DNA from: Pogostemon cablin
Lineage: Eukaryota; Streptophyta; Magnoliopsida; Lamiales; Lamiaceae
DNA length: 64,000 nucleotides
Assembly (NCBI GenBank): GCA_023678885.1
Contig: CM042994.1
Location: 19,439,073 to 19,503,072, forward strand
Direction of reading: 5' to 3'
Position numbers and translations under genes: made by a program. Within the stretch, counting starts at the first letter, position 1. Every line of letters starts with the position of its first letter. Shown piece after piece: positions 34,070 through 46,140 of this stretch. The notes beneath the pieces are model-generated. The model worked only from the letters and a program-made list of their open reading frames with translations. It did not search any database and was not told the origin of the DNA.

Positions 34070-35930
34070 TGATGCGTGTTTTCTTTGCACGTAAAATTAA
34101 TCCCCAAGTATTAAGGATATCAATTGCAGCTTAAGCAAGTGACCAAGTGAATATCGAACCCAAATAACGGCGTATTATCAATTTAATTATTTACTAAATT
34201 AATTAAGACAAAAATCAATAAATATTGAGATTTTAATCTAATAACTAATAACCAACTAATTAAAATAACAAATAAAATAAAATATCACTCAAAGAATACG
34301 AAAGTGGATCAAGTAGGAGAAAAGGTAGCCCTAGGATAATCCATTTTCACGCATTAATTTACCTTCCGTGTGTTGATGTCCAACTCTGTCTTGTGGAATA
34401 TGGACGCATCACTAAACCATGCATATCTACTTTATAGACATAAGGAAGCATGCGTGTAACACGTGTTAATAACCTCGGAGTAAGAGATATAATTCCACCC
34501 CCCTTTCTAGGTACTATCAGTATCAATTATTTTCCTAGCCAATTGATACTCTAACCCGATATGATCTCCCTTTATAGATACTATAAAATTATCCTCTTTA
34601 TCCTACTTACTAACCCGAATTCAATTCAATTAATAAGTATTTATATTCGATAATTCTAATGAAGCATCGGAGTCCCCTCACTTAGAATCATAACATGAAA
34701 TTCTGTTCAGCGGTGAACGCACTCAATCTACAACAAAGATATATATTCAGACTCTGTATACCAATTGAAGATGCACAAAATGATCGTGAATATGGATTAA
34801 GAAAGCACAATCATATATAAAATAAATCCATAAGTAGTGTTGTACGGAGTTTACACATAAAAGTTTAATTAATTGGTAAAAACCTTCATAACCCTAGTTC
34901 TACCAAAAAGACTCTAGCCCATGATATTACGAAGAACAATCATGGGTGTTAGATATATCTTACCCGAATGTCTGGAAAATTACAAGATAAATTAGAAAAC
35001 AAAATAAACCCTAGATTTGAGAGTCATCGCGTCCTTCTCCATCTTGAATCTTCCTCTTGGTTCTCCTCTTGATTCCACAAACGAATCTTCAAAGTGATGG
35101 ATGGATGGAGGAAAGGATATGGATAATGGTTGGGGGTGATCCCCCTTTATGGGGTGTAGTATTGTGTTGTGTTGTATACAATCCGTATGCTATTGTCTTG
35201 TGTCTTCTTGGTGTGATCTACATCCCCTTTTATACTTGTAAGCTCTCCTTATGGACCTAGGATGGGCTTTTTCTTGGAAAGCACAAAAATTCATGAATAG
35301 GGGCTAAAAATCCCGATTTTGCGCTTGTTCAGGCTTCTGGTTCGACCACGACCAGTGGTCGAACTCTGGTCGAACTGCAGTGTGCAGTCTCACCATTTCG
35401 TGCATAACTTCCACATACGACCTTCAATTTGAATAATTCTTGTGCTCACGCGATCCTCTCTTCCGTGAATTTTTATCTATATAAGGAATTACAGAAAATC
35501 CAACATTTGTATATATAACAAGTCATACAAATTGGACAGTCGTTCTGAGCAGGAACAGCTTGCGCAACGTCACCACTTTGATTATAACTTTAACATTTGG
35601 AATTAGATTGAAGTGTTCTTTACGCCAAAACGACCCTCTCTTCAGTGGCTTTTCAACCAAGTATCACACTTCCCGTTCAGAGCTCCACACAAACACAGAA
35701 AAATTATACAAGTTTGACGTGCGTTTTTTCAGCATTCATACACAAATTGCACCTTTTCTCCAACTTTGCACTTTTGATCTTTTTTCAACCTAAAACATAA
35801 CAAAATACCTCAAGTGCACCTTTTTCTCATATATATTGAATATAAGATACTTACACTAATATATAACAACAATTCTCATCAAAAAGGTGCTAAATTGGAC
35901 ACTCAAATACGCTAATTTCCACTCTCAACA
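34070..35930 (-). repeat. Family A LTR with unmatched flanks
   Basis: TGATGCGTGTTTTC ... ACTCTCAACA, about 1.86 kb, aligns with both LTRs of element A. Left flank (AGGCT) and right flank (GAGAT) do not form a duplication. The left neighbour is family B internal sequence and the right neighbour is the middle of a copia-2 LTR. Probably a recombinant LTR joining two insertion sites. Confidence 0.85.
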
Positions 35931-36210
35931 GAGATTTGATAAATATTTAATATCCCGATCTAGTCATCTCTCCACCTATAAAAGAGACACAGTTTTATGA
36001 ATTCTCTATCACATAAAATTTCATGTACTGTGCCCTAAAGAAAGAGGTGAGGAGAGAGAAATCAGATCCCGGTGCAATTTGTAGGGAGGACCGTCATTAA
36101 TGGTATATCAAGGTAAGTCGTCTAATCATGTTTATGAATGTGAAAATCATAAAGATCTAAAATTCATGTCAATTAGTAAATTAATTGCTTATGTTGAATT
36201 CATGCTTACA
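35931..36210 (+). repeat. Copia-2 5' LTR, truncated
   Basis: Aligns with 42040-42315, including the TATA box CTATAAAAGAG (35976-35986; 42081-42090) and the run GAGAGAGAAATCAGATCCCGG. Ends CATGCTTACA. Confidence 0.85.
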
Positions 36211-36212
36211 TG

Positions 36213-36227
36213 TGGTATCAGAGCATG
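36213..36227 (+). other. Copia-2 primer binding site
   Basis: TGGTATCAGAGCATG, two bases after the LTR end; exact match to the usual initiator tRNA-Met site of plant copia elements. Confidence 0.88.
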
Positions 36228-37849
36228 TTTTTGGATCTCAAGATTTTTCATCAATTAATATTTTATGAATTATATTTTATGAATCTTGTGTATGATTGAA
36301 TGAATCCACCTATCATATGCCTAATTGAATGAGATTATCAAAACATGCATATATATTTCTCCGCTGCAATATGTATGAGAAATTATGATCAATTTTCTCA
36401 ATTAATTTATTGATTTTCTTTTGGACTTAATTAAATTATAATTACTCAAGGCATGCAGTTGTCATTAATTTGATATTTGATTGGCACAATACGTATCTTA
36501 TGTCATTAATGATTAAACTTTACGAATTAACTTAAATTAAATTTCATGATTATATGCTTATTCAAATTATGTGATGTGCTTTGAATTTATTTAAGTAATA
36601 TGTATTAATATAAAAACCATGAGATTAAATATTATGCATAGTTGAGGATATTGTCTCATTATTAATCGAATATGATGACTTTGATGGAATTGCAATTTAA
36701 AATATTCTGTCATTAGTGAAGATTTATGATTAGAGATTAATTATCATTTAAATAAGGCAATGTTCAATTGACAGCATTAAGTGCATGCATAATATAATAC
36801 TATTATGTCTATGAAGATCTGTTGTTTATTGTGATAAAATGTAATATTAATGTCCATAGAATTAATATAATTATGTGCATTCTATGGAATAATTATAATT
36901 ATGCACATCTAATGATAAAGATATTATGTGATGAAGTAATTCATATCTTGAAATATTATTCATGAATAAGTAATAGAATTTTTATGAAACTTATGAAGTA
37001 ACTACATCATTGATTATTATTCATCTTACTTTTGAATATAATCTATTATGAGAATCTTTGATAAGATTATAATGGATGATTATATAATTTAAATTTATTT
37101 AATATTGGTCTGTTAATCACCAAAATGGCCTGACCTGAAAGAATAAAAAGATAAATCGTATAATTAAATTTTATTTTTTCATATTTATGTGATGCATGAA
37201 TAAAGAGAATTATTATATGGATTATTAAAAATTTCATAATTATAAGACTTTAAATTCACCAAAAGGTGATTGCTAGTCTTTATAATTTATGAATATGAAT
37301 CTGATAAATTGATAATTAATATATTATGACAAACTGTTTTGTATGTCCAAAGACGACAAAATAATTTATGTTAAATTTGCAAGCATCATTATAATTATAA
37401 TTGAATATTGTTGCATCACCTAAAGGAGAACTTCGATATACATTTATTGCCTTCGATCATGAATATGTTATTAAATTACTCAAGGTATTTACTAAATAAA
37501 TTATATAATTCTTATTCTGAAAATACTTATATTCATTAGTCTCTACTCGCATGCTGCGTCTATTCCATTATAAAATGGATTAAAGTAATTTAAATAGTGA
37601 GAATAAATCTAATTTCACCAAATTATTTTGGATTTTATTTGTCACTTCAAGATAAATTGCTTCTTTGCTTGTACTAGCAATAAAAGCTAAATTATCTGAC
37701 TATAATGTTTGGGTTAGATCAAACAGACTGAGCCTAATGTTTATGCGAATAAATGTGACTAAGAAATTAAGTCTATCATACCTAAAGTTAAAAGTGTCAA
37801 GGAATTTATGAAATTAGTAAGAAATCATTCATAAATTACTAATAAACAT
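36228..37849 (+). other. Copia-2 leader (AT-rich, non-coding)
   Basis: About 1.6 kb without an open frame. Words such as GTCCAAAGACGACAAAA (about 37348) and TCACCTAAAGGAGAAC belong to leaders of this type of copia element. Continues at 38997-39011. Confidence 0.5.
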
Positions 37850-38988
37850 TAGGAGTGAGCATCGATTCAAAACCGAACCGAACTGAATTGACAAAACCGA
37901 ACACCAAAAATTTTAAAAATATCAAGCCGAACCGAAACCAAACAAGATACAAAGATGAGCAAAATCAAATCGAAAATCTCTGGTTCGATTCGGTTTAAAA
38001 CCGATAAAAACCGATAAGAATACAAATAATTTAGAATGAAGATAACCCAAAATTAATCCAACTTTTTCCATTCTCATTCTGTGAAATCCAATACACCCCA
38101 TTGATTTTCACTTCAAATGATAATTACAACATACCTCAATTATTTACTTCCTCTAAAACACACATTAAATCAGACATCACAATTTGTTAAAATTCAAGAA
38201 CCAATTTGCAGAAACAAGAATTGCACTAAGAAATCAAAATCCAAAAACAAGACCCAATTTGTTAAAATTCAATTAAACTAAAAAATCCCAATTTGTAGGA
38301 AGAATTGCAATAAGAAATCTTAATTGCACTAAGAGATGGAGTTTTGAACTAATGCTCTCTCACCTCGGCTTTGTCCAAAACCAAACATCAATAGTCAACT
38401 CATTAGCCATGACTTCTAGAAGGCTTCTGGCGTCATTCATCAGATCCTCCACTGCCGTGCGATGCCATAGATCTCTATTCTCCTCCGTCCCCAAGCCTAC
38501 ACGCCTCTCTCCCGTCGGCCACTTCCTTCATCGCTTCGCCAAACAATAGGCGGCATCAGCGACCGTTGTTGCTCCTCCCCCATCAAAATTCCTGGTACCT
38601 GGTGAGTGGTGATGATGGCGAGAGGTGATGGAGCCAGACACGATGAAAAGGGAAGAAGCAATTCTGGATTGATTGGTGAGCGGTGATCGGCTAGGGATTG
38701 TGTTTATACAAATGCAAGCCCATTATTAATAGTATAGTGTAATGGCCCATTATTAATAGTAGTGTAGTAGTGTAACTGTGTAAAGGCCCATTATTATACT
38801 TGTGTAATAAAATCGATTATTTCGGTTAACCGAGATTTTTTTCTCAAAACCGAACCAAAACCGAATAACCTATTTTTTTAAATTTAAAACCAAAACCAAA
38901 ACCGTAAAGCTGAAAAACCAATTTTTTGGTTCGCTTCGGCTCTGTTCGGCTCGGTTTTTGGTTTTAGCTTATTTTTGCTCACCCCCTA
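37850..38988. mobile_element. Non-autonomous hAT-like element carrying a gene fragment
   Basis: Perfect 8-bp duplication ATAAACAT (37842-37849 and 38989-38996). Termini TAGGAGTGAGC and GCTCACCCCCTA. Subterminal inverted runs of ACCGAACCGAA/TTCGGTTTTGG type on both sides (37870-38010 and 38815-38970). No transposase. The core, 38340-38700, is richer in G+C and contains a presequence-like fragment described separately. Confidence 0.85.
38352..38604 (+). pseudogene. Captured fragment resembling mitochondrial ATP synthase beta presequence
   Basis: From the inner methionine at 38409 the frame reads MTSRRLLASFIRSSTAVRCH then RSLFSSVPKPTRLSPVGHFL. This matches in style and motif order the targeting peptides of plant mitochondrial F1-ATPase beta subunits (MASRRLLASLLRSS..., ...SP.G.LL.R). 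A TAG at about 38547 replaces the tyrosine codon expected in RVAQYA, after which the same frame continues AASATVVAPPPSKF, like the Ala/Pro-rich linker that follows. At GGTGAGTGG (about 38600) similarity ends, as if at an exon edge. The catalytic domain is absent. Identification is from memory of the family and needs a database match. Confidence 0.5.
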
Positions 38989-39011
38989 ATAAACATTTTG
39001 ACTAGACATTA

Positions 39012-39300
39012 ATGGCTACTTTAACCACCATGAAGTTTGATGGTTCTCATGGCATACATGAACATATCATTAAAGACAACAAATATTGCAACAAGATTTA
39101 AACCTTCCATACTGAATGTGATTGAAAACTTATTAGTGCAGTGTACAAACTCACTACTTTATAAGTATAATATATTCCAAATGAACCATAAGAAAGACAA
39201 ATGGAATGTGAATTAAATTCACATAATGTTGAAATTATTGTTAGTTCAAAAAGAAACAAGATTTAAGAAATAATTTAAACATTATATTCGTTTAAAAATA
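39012..39300 (+). pseudogene. Copia-2 gag remnant (UBN2-like)
   Basis: Starts ATGGCTACTTTAACC; translation gives MKFDGSHGIHEHIIK early on and, after frameshifts, VIENLLVQCTNSLL and KDKWNVN, the usual gag order (FDG...I..HI, then F.V...L.SLP, then KDKWN..EL). Several stops. No zinc knuckle recognised. Confidence 0.7.
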
Positions 39301-40060
39301 AAGAAGTTGGAACTAAACGTGGAGTTAATGTTTGGGGTATATCTCCAATAGAATGATTCTAAGATTAATTAAGAATAAGGCCTTTCATGATCGGGGCTTT
39401 TACTGATCTAGATATTTGTGTGAATTGCTTTAAAGAAAAGTAAACTAAATACACAAAGAATAGAGTCACGATAACTACACAACTTCTTATAATAGTTTAC
39501 ACAACAAGAACTATGAAAGGGTAGAAAACTCGATCTTAAGTAGTTGTATGTTTTAAATTGCCCAACAGAGATAATGATTTACATCCACGTGAAAAGAAAT
39601 TGGATGAAAAAATTTAAGTGATTTATTCATAAATTATGCTTAAAGTCTAAAGGGTATGGATTTTATGGTCTTAATCATAGTACGAAAATTTTAAAATTAG
39701 AATGTCAAATTCATTAAGAATTGTAAAATCAGTGGGAGTATGAAACCATGAAATGTGGTTATTGAAGAAGTTGGGTGGTGAATTTGAAAACATTTATCTA
39801 AAACTTCTTCTAAAGTTGTTATATAATTGTTGAATAGCCAACAACTTTCAAGGACAACATATAAGTTATTCTACTCTCTTAATGGATCTGATTTTATAAA
39901 TCAATTATCAATGAGATTTCATTAAATATATCACATTAAATAGCATTAAGAATGTCTTAAGGATAATATATCCGCTATTTCTAACGATTGCATATGTGGT
40001 ATAATAAAATAAGCTAAAATTTGACATTAAATAATAAAATTCCAGTTTTGAAACAAGAGT
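39301..40060 (+). pseudogene. Copia-2 integrase-region remnant
   Basis: CVNCFKEK, stop, TKYTKNRVTITTQLLIIVYT at about 39420-39510 corresponds to the C..C..GK.TK...K.A.R....LE.IHTD segment at the start of copia integrase. The rest, to 40060, is decayed; the D,D-35-E residues cannot be placed. Confidence 0.65.
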
Positions 40061-41560
40061 AAATGCTATGAAAGATGAATTGAAATTAATGATTCATAAA
40101 GAAGTTTAATATCTTATTAGAATTGCCAAAGAGTTTTAAAAGAATTTGATATAGATGTATCTTTATGATGGCGATTTTCGAAAGATATAAAATTAGAGTT
40201 GTTTTTCTAAAGATTTTACTGAAAAAGATGGAATATTTGTAAAGAGATATAACAAGTTATTTCTATACAGGACTCTATTAAAATTATCATGACTTTGGTA
40301 ACTCATTATGACTTAGAGTTGTACCAAATAAATGTTATGCCTGCTTTTCTAAACGGTGATTTGGTATAAGAATTTAAATGAATCAACTCAAAAGTTTTCC
40401 ATTGAAGGAAAAATATCACATGGCGTGTAAACTTAAAGAATCAATATACAAACTTAAACATGCTTTCTTTTCGTAATATATTTTGGATTTAAAAAAAATA
40501 TCATAAATCGGTGTGCATATCTGAAATCAGTGGGAGCACATTAATTCTATATGTTGATTATAAACTTGCTTGCAAATGATGATCTTGGTTTATTATGTGA
40601 AACCAACAAATTTCTCTCAAAGAACTTTGGAATGAAATATATGATAAGACAACTTATGTAATTGAGATAAAAATATTTCAATACACATCACAAAGCTTAC
40701 GATGTCTTAGTAAGTATATGTTATTAAAGTTCAATAGAGGTTATGGATGGAAAGGTGTTTGTGAAGCACGTTTCAATCCGGAAGGGAGATTATAAGTTCA
40801 ACCTTATGTAATGTCCAAGAATGAATAGGAACGTACTATAATATTCATTATGCATATATTATTGGTAGCTTAAAATATATAAAAAAAAAAGACCAAATAT
40901 CAGCCTTGCTGTTAGAATGCTTGGTCATTATTGAAGTAATTCATAAATGGATAACCAGAATGTTGCATAAGGAAAGTCGATTATGGTATTTTTGTATGAA
41001 ATGAAGCACTTGTGCTTACTTATTGAAATTATAATTACATAGATGCAATTAAATATAGATTAAGATGATTATATGTTACAAGCAAGTTCACTTTGACTTT
41101 TATGTTTCTTAGTCGAAGATATTGTATCATGCAAAAGTGTGAAGAAGTTTTTGAAAACTACATTCACTATTAAAGTTAACTTGTGGCATGATTTGAAGCT
41201 ACAATTTAAGGAAATTGAATGTGGAACTTAATTTCAGGACTTAAAATAAGTTGACATTAATGTCAAGTCGTTGAAAACTTATTATGATTATTCCACTGCA
41301 TTTTTTTCTCTAAAACGATAGATATTCCAAAGTTGCTAAAACATATGGAATAAAAGTATTTGTCATTAAGAAGAATTTTAGAAATAAATATGTCAATTGA
41401 ACATAATTACACCAATCTTATGATGTCGAATTTGTTACGCAGATGATCTTCTATAAAGATATTCATGAACGTTACATGAATATGAGATCATTAAAAAGCT
41501 GTGACAAACTTATTATGAACAATTGACATTAAGAGCTCATTATGATTTGATTCTAACTGA
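40061..41560 (+). pseudogene. Copia-2 reverse transcriptase and RNase H remnant
   Basis: Islands in family order: FTEKDGIFVKRY (about 40215), the MLCLLF relic of the DVKTAFLNG segment (about 40340), ANDDLGLLCETNKFLSKNFG (40570-40640), YKFNLM.CPRMN (40790-40830), RPNISLAVRMLGHY (40890-40935), then RNase H pieces KSVKKFLKTTFTIK (41130-41170) and the YYDYSTAFF equivalent of YCDNSAAV (about 41280). The YVDD motif is no longer legible. At least ten stops or shifts. Confidence 0.75.
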
Positions 41561-41863
41561 TATCTTGTTTTGTAATTTTAGTATACATGAATGTTGACAT
41601 TAATTAAATAAGATTTTATCTCAAATTGAGATACTTATGTGGACCATTATTTATCTTTATATTTATAAGTCACGTTAAGTTGAAAACTAATATCATAATA
41701 CATGGAAGGAACTATGTCGAGTAAATGATATAGAACCGCCATGACTTGTGTTAGTCTATACTTAATATTGACATTATAAGTTTACCAATTAATTTATCTT
41801 ATATCACGTACATTATGTAAATTATTTAAACCCTCATGTTTAATGTTTAATTCTATCACTCAG

Positions 41864-41876
41864 CCAAATGAGAGAA
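41864..41876 (+). other. Copia-2 polypurine tract
   Basis: CCAAATGAGAGAA directly before TGTAAGATT, a weakened form of CCAAGTGGGAGAA. Confidence 0.65.
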
Positions 41877-42315
41877 TGTAAGATTATTATAGCCTAGTGT
41901 CATTAATAATTAATTAAATATATAAGATATTTATTATGATAAAATATATTAAAAAAAGATATGGTTTAAATAAATAATATATATGAGATAAATAAGGTCA
42001 TATATATTTATGGATAACTATCACATTGATATAATGTGATTTCATAAAGATTTAATATCTCGATCTGATCCTCTCTCTACCTATAAAAGAGACAAAGTTT
42101 ATGAATTCTCTATCACGTAAAGTTTCACGTACTGTGTCCTAAAGAAAGAGATGAGGAGAGAGAAATCAGATCCCGGCGCAATTCTTAGGGAGGACGGTCA
42201 TTAATGGTATATCAAGGTAAGTCTTCTAATGGTATTTATGAATGTGAAAAATCATGAAGATCTAAGATCCATGTTAATTAATAAATTAATTGCTTATGTT
42301 GAATTCATGCTTATG
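41877..42315 (+). repeat. Copia-2 3' LTR
   Basis: About 440 bp, TGTAAGATTATTATAGCC to CATGCTTATG. The end should read TTACA as in the left copy and is mutated. TATA box at 42081-42090. Confidence 0.8.
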
Positions 42316-42390
42316 TAGAGATATTATGATTCATTTTTTAGTTTTCACATTGCGTAAGACATGACATCTATTCTAGGTTCCCCTTCTTAT

Positions 42391-43965
42391 TGATGAGTGA
42401 TATTTTCACCTAGATTTTTAGTGTCTTTTTACGTCTATTTTTGTATCTTTTTATTCGTATTTATGTGTTACTTGGTGGTGTTATGTGTTTTTATAGAAAT
42501 GTGTGTGAATGAACTTAATTATATGTAAAACAGGTAAAAATAGAGCAAAAATAGAGACGGGAGATAAAACAAGGAAGAAGAAATAGGGCAGCATTAACAC
42601 GGCCAGCCGTGTAGGGTACACGAGTCGTGTTGCAGCACACGGCCCGTGTACCGAACACAGACCTGTAAGGAGTAGCCGTGTAGCAGTATCAAAACATCCA
42701 ACACGACCAAAGGGTGGTCGTGCATCAGCACACGACTCATGTGCCGTCTTGAGTAAAGTTTGGCCGAGAAACCCTGACACGACTCGACTCATTTTGCAGC
42801 ACCCGAGTCGTGCCGGTGCCAGAACAGAATATTTTTCTACATTTTCTAGAAGGTCTCCAAGGGGTATAAATACCAATTCATTTAATATTTTGATCATATT
42901 GTATCTGAAATTCAGTTGCTCACACACTCCACACACCAATTCCTTCATTTTACACCACATCCTTCATCACTTTCGTCCATCTATTCACTCCATCATCATC
43001 TCACCATAAATCCTTCATCCAAGTGAAGAGAAGAAGCAATGAAGAGAGGAAAATTGCAAGGAAAGGAAGGAGGTAAGCATTGGAGCCAATACAAGGGAGT
43101 TTTCATCCAATTTTTGTAGTAAACCTATTTGTTTATCATGACTTGTAAGGTTTTAAATATCTAAGTTAATTATCTTATGATTATGGCAGGCTAATCTCCC
43201 TTGTGAGATTAGCAACATGATAGTTGTTGGTTAATTTTGGGGATCTATGTATTTTAATTCATGTGTTGATTGGATTTATGATTTTTTATCATTGATTGTT
43301 AATTGCTTGATTTGTATTGTTGAATTGTGTGATTTATTGTCATAGGCATGTGGTTAGATTGAGAAATCAATTATATGCTTAGGATAGTTCATTGAATCAA
43401 TTCATCATACACCTCATGTGCATTATAAGTCTTAAAGAGATTAAGATATCCTTTAGGATTTAGAACCCTTTGATAGGACATCCAATTTGTTTGATCGAGA
43501 GGTTGATTGATTGTGTGAGGGGATTCTCATTTAAGCTTAGTACCTAGTTGGAATTGTTTGAGTGAGAACCAATCCATTGAGCTATTTTGGGATTCTTATT
43601 TAGATTCACATTCAATTCATTTCGAGAGAAAGTTTCGAAAGAGTTAGTGTTGGCCCTTAATCATTTATCCATGATGCATATGAATTTGTTACATAATTCC
43701 TAGAGTTACCACTTCTTAAGTGTTGTTAATCTCACTTTTGTTTAACTTGAAAAACCAATCACATTCATTTTAATTTTGTTTGCTTGATCATTGCTTTTTT
43801 ACTTGCATTGATTGATTTTAATTACTTGTTTGACAAACAAAACTGTGATGATTCGTCTCTATAAAATTACAAGAAACGTGAGATCGCTTAAGCACTAGTG
43901 TCTATCTCCATGTGGTTAGATAAATTCTTGAATTGGTCAACCCGACTACAAGTTATGGCTAATCA
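42391..43965 (+). mobile_element. Solo LTR, family B
   Basis: TGATGAGTGATATTTTCACC ... GTTATGGCTAATCA, 1575 bp, flanked by a perfect CTTAT duplication (42386-42390 and 43966-43970). TATA box GGGTATAAATACC at 42862-42874. The palindrome cluster ACACGGCC..GCCGTGT, ACACGAGTCGTGT, GCACACGACTC lies at 42596-42815. The 159-codon minus-strand frame inside is a by-product of the palindromic words. Confidence 0.92.
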
Positions 43966-43970
43966 CTTAT

Positions 43971-45145
43971 GCAGACATATTATGATTCGTTTATGGTATT
44001 TATGTCACTTTCTATTCCTGATATTCGGTTGAAGAATAGAATTGAGATTTTTGAGTTTGAATTTTGATAATAATATATGCTTGTTTTGGGATTTTGATAG
44101 GATGGCTTTTAACTTATGTTAAATTAATGTGTTACATGGTTGTAGGGTTTGTAAGTGTGTGTATATGGGTGATTTTGTGTGGGTTTTGAAAATCAAATCC
44201 AGATTTTAAAAACGAAACCAAACAACTATATCTTCGATGTATAGTTTGGAATTTCACCTTTGTGATCTTTGATGTATTTTATCCAGGTAGCTCATGTGAT
44301 TTACTATTTAAGGGAATAATTGTAATCTAATTCTTGTGGTTTAAAATAAAATTTTAAACCTAGAGTTTAGGATTAATAGATCTAAGTGTATAATGATAAT
44401 TTCATCCATCTAAGCAGTTTATCATTACTTTATTTACTATGTTGTTTAGATTTTATATATATATACACACACACTTATTACTTTCCATTGAAAATATTAT
44501 CACATTTTATTTATAGTACGAATTGATTATAAAATATTTCACTAAACCACTACCACCTTTTATTAATTTGAGTTTACTTTTTATTAAAATTTTATTAATT
44601 TTTATTTATCCCATATAAGTAATTTGGTAGAAAAAAATACTACTAGTAAATATTAAGCGGACTTGGGAATTGGTAGCATTTTTTCAGACCACTACACATT
44701 AAAGTTTATTCTCGCTTTTCATGTTTTATGCTCTGTCATTTCTTTTTTTAAAAAAACAATTTTTCCCACACAAAATAATTATTTTATTGAGTCATATACC
44801 ATATTAATATAATTTTTTACTTCATATTAAAATATTAATGAGAAAATTTGAGTACTTTAGTTTAAATTCATAATCCATTGACATCATATTGTCTAATGCA
44901 ATGAACTCATTTAATTAAAAGAGTAATACTCCTAGAGTGCTTAATTTAATATTATTTAAGTATAAAATAACTAAATAGTATGTTATGAATAGCTAATTTA
45001 AATTGAATTTCATGAATGTCGATAATAGTTTAGTTTAATTGAACACCATGTAAAGTAGAGTGTAAGAGTGAGGATGAGTTTAAATTAGAATGCTATAATG
45101 CTAAAGACACATCACAATAAAATACTGATAAAGGGTGAATATTGA
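43971..45145. other. AT-rich DNA
   Basis: No gene or element boundary recognised. A (TA)n(CA)n microsatellite lies at 44453-44474. The first 35 bp resemble 42311-42345. Confidence 0.45.
44453..44474. repeat. (TA)n(CA)n microsatellite
   Basis: About five TA followed by five to six CA dinucleotides. Confidence 0.8.
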
Positions 45146-45289
45146 GTAAGATCATCTCACGAATCCTAATTCGTGTGACAGATTATCCATTAATCAAATT
45201 AATTATATTTTAAATTAAATAAAAAAAGAAAATGGTAAATAAAAAAAACCATGTTCGGATTGCAATTAATTAACACAATTAATCGCCTA

Positions 45290-45576
45290 GGGGATGTTTG
45301 TTTCTGGGTTTGAAACCCCAGAATTGGAATTCAAATTCCACACCCAAATTTTAGAAACCACTCATATATATACATATATACATTCTCTCTCCTCAATTAA
45401 TACACATTCTCTCTTTATTTCTGCTCTCTCATCTACTTTCTTACATAAATTAATACATTGTTACACATTGATTTGACATAAAGTTAAAACTTACCATATC
45501 AAAAACCTAAAACAAACACAACATCATTATTCATGATTTTTAAACTCCCCAAAACCCCCCAAAACAAACATCACCC
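45290..45576. mobile_element. Tourist-like (PIF/Harbinger) MITE
   Basis: 287 bp starting GGGGATGTTTGTTTCTGGG and ending CAAAACAAACATCACCC, inverted copies of each other. Flanking trinucleotides are CTA and TAA, so the expected TWA duplication is imperfect. The 60-codon frame inside is not a gene. Confidence 0.7.
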
Positions 45577-45689
45577 TAAAGATTTTTTAGGTTAATTCCG
45601 AAAATCTCACGCTACCAATTACCATGCATGATCAGTTTTTATTTTTAATTATAAAAAATAATAGGAATTATTATCAATTAATCACTTTA

Positions 45690-46140
45690 ATTTTTTTAAA
45701 AAAAATTATCTATTATTATTATTTACTCATTAGCTAGTTCAATTGTACTGCTATCACTTTATATTAAAAGTGTTATCATTTTTTATTAAACTTACAAATT
45801 ATTCATAAAATTTTAATTGATCGATACCACTTTTTCTTTATTATGTATCACTTTTTTATTAAATATTATCACTTTTTATTATTCTAGTGAGTTATTCATG
45901 AAATAATTCAATTGGATGGATATCACTTAATCACTTTGTATTAAAAATGTTATCACTTTTTATTATTTCAATAATGCTTTTGTGACTTACACTTTCTTAA
46001 TTATTTATCACTTTCTATTAATGATATTATTAATTTTATTTTAAAATGCAATCACTTTTCGTTTATACTATAATTTTCTTATGAAATAGTTAACTACATC
46101 ATCATCACTTTTCATCAATTGAGTATACCACTTTTTATAA
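45690..46140. repeat. Degenerate TATCACTTTTTATTA repeats
   Basis: At least ten copies of TATCACTTTnTATTA separated by 20-50 bp of AT-rich sequence, with TTATTCATGAAAT(A)ATT recurring between some. Part of the surrounding TIR element. Confidence 0.65.

Larger units (their letters stand above)
35931..42315 (+). mobile_element. Copia-2: decayed Ty1/copia element
   Basis: Plus orientation. Left LTR 35931-36210 has lost its U3 side; right LTR is 41877-42315. The initiator-Met primer site TGGTATCAGAGCATG follows the left LTR, and a purine tract (CCAAATGAGAGAA) precedes the right one. Gag, integrase, RT and RNase H can be followed as short in-frame islands at about 39012-41560, riddled with stops. 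A hAT-like element sits in the leader. The gag start (MKFDGSHGIHEHIIKM type) and pol words suggest a Tnt1-94/Tork-like lineage. No target duplication can be tested because the left end is gone. Confidence 0.8.

Noticed and set aside
42481..42960. 159-codon minus-strand frame
   Set aside because: Falls inside solo LTR B and owes its length to the ACACGGCTCGTGT palindromic words; not conserved as a frame in the other B LTR.
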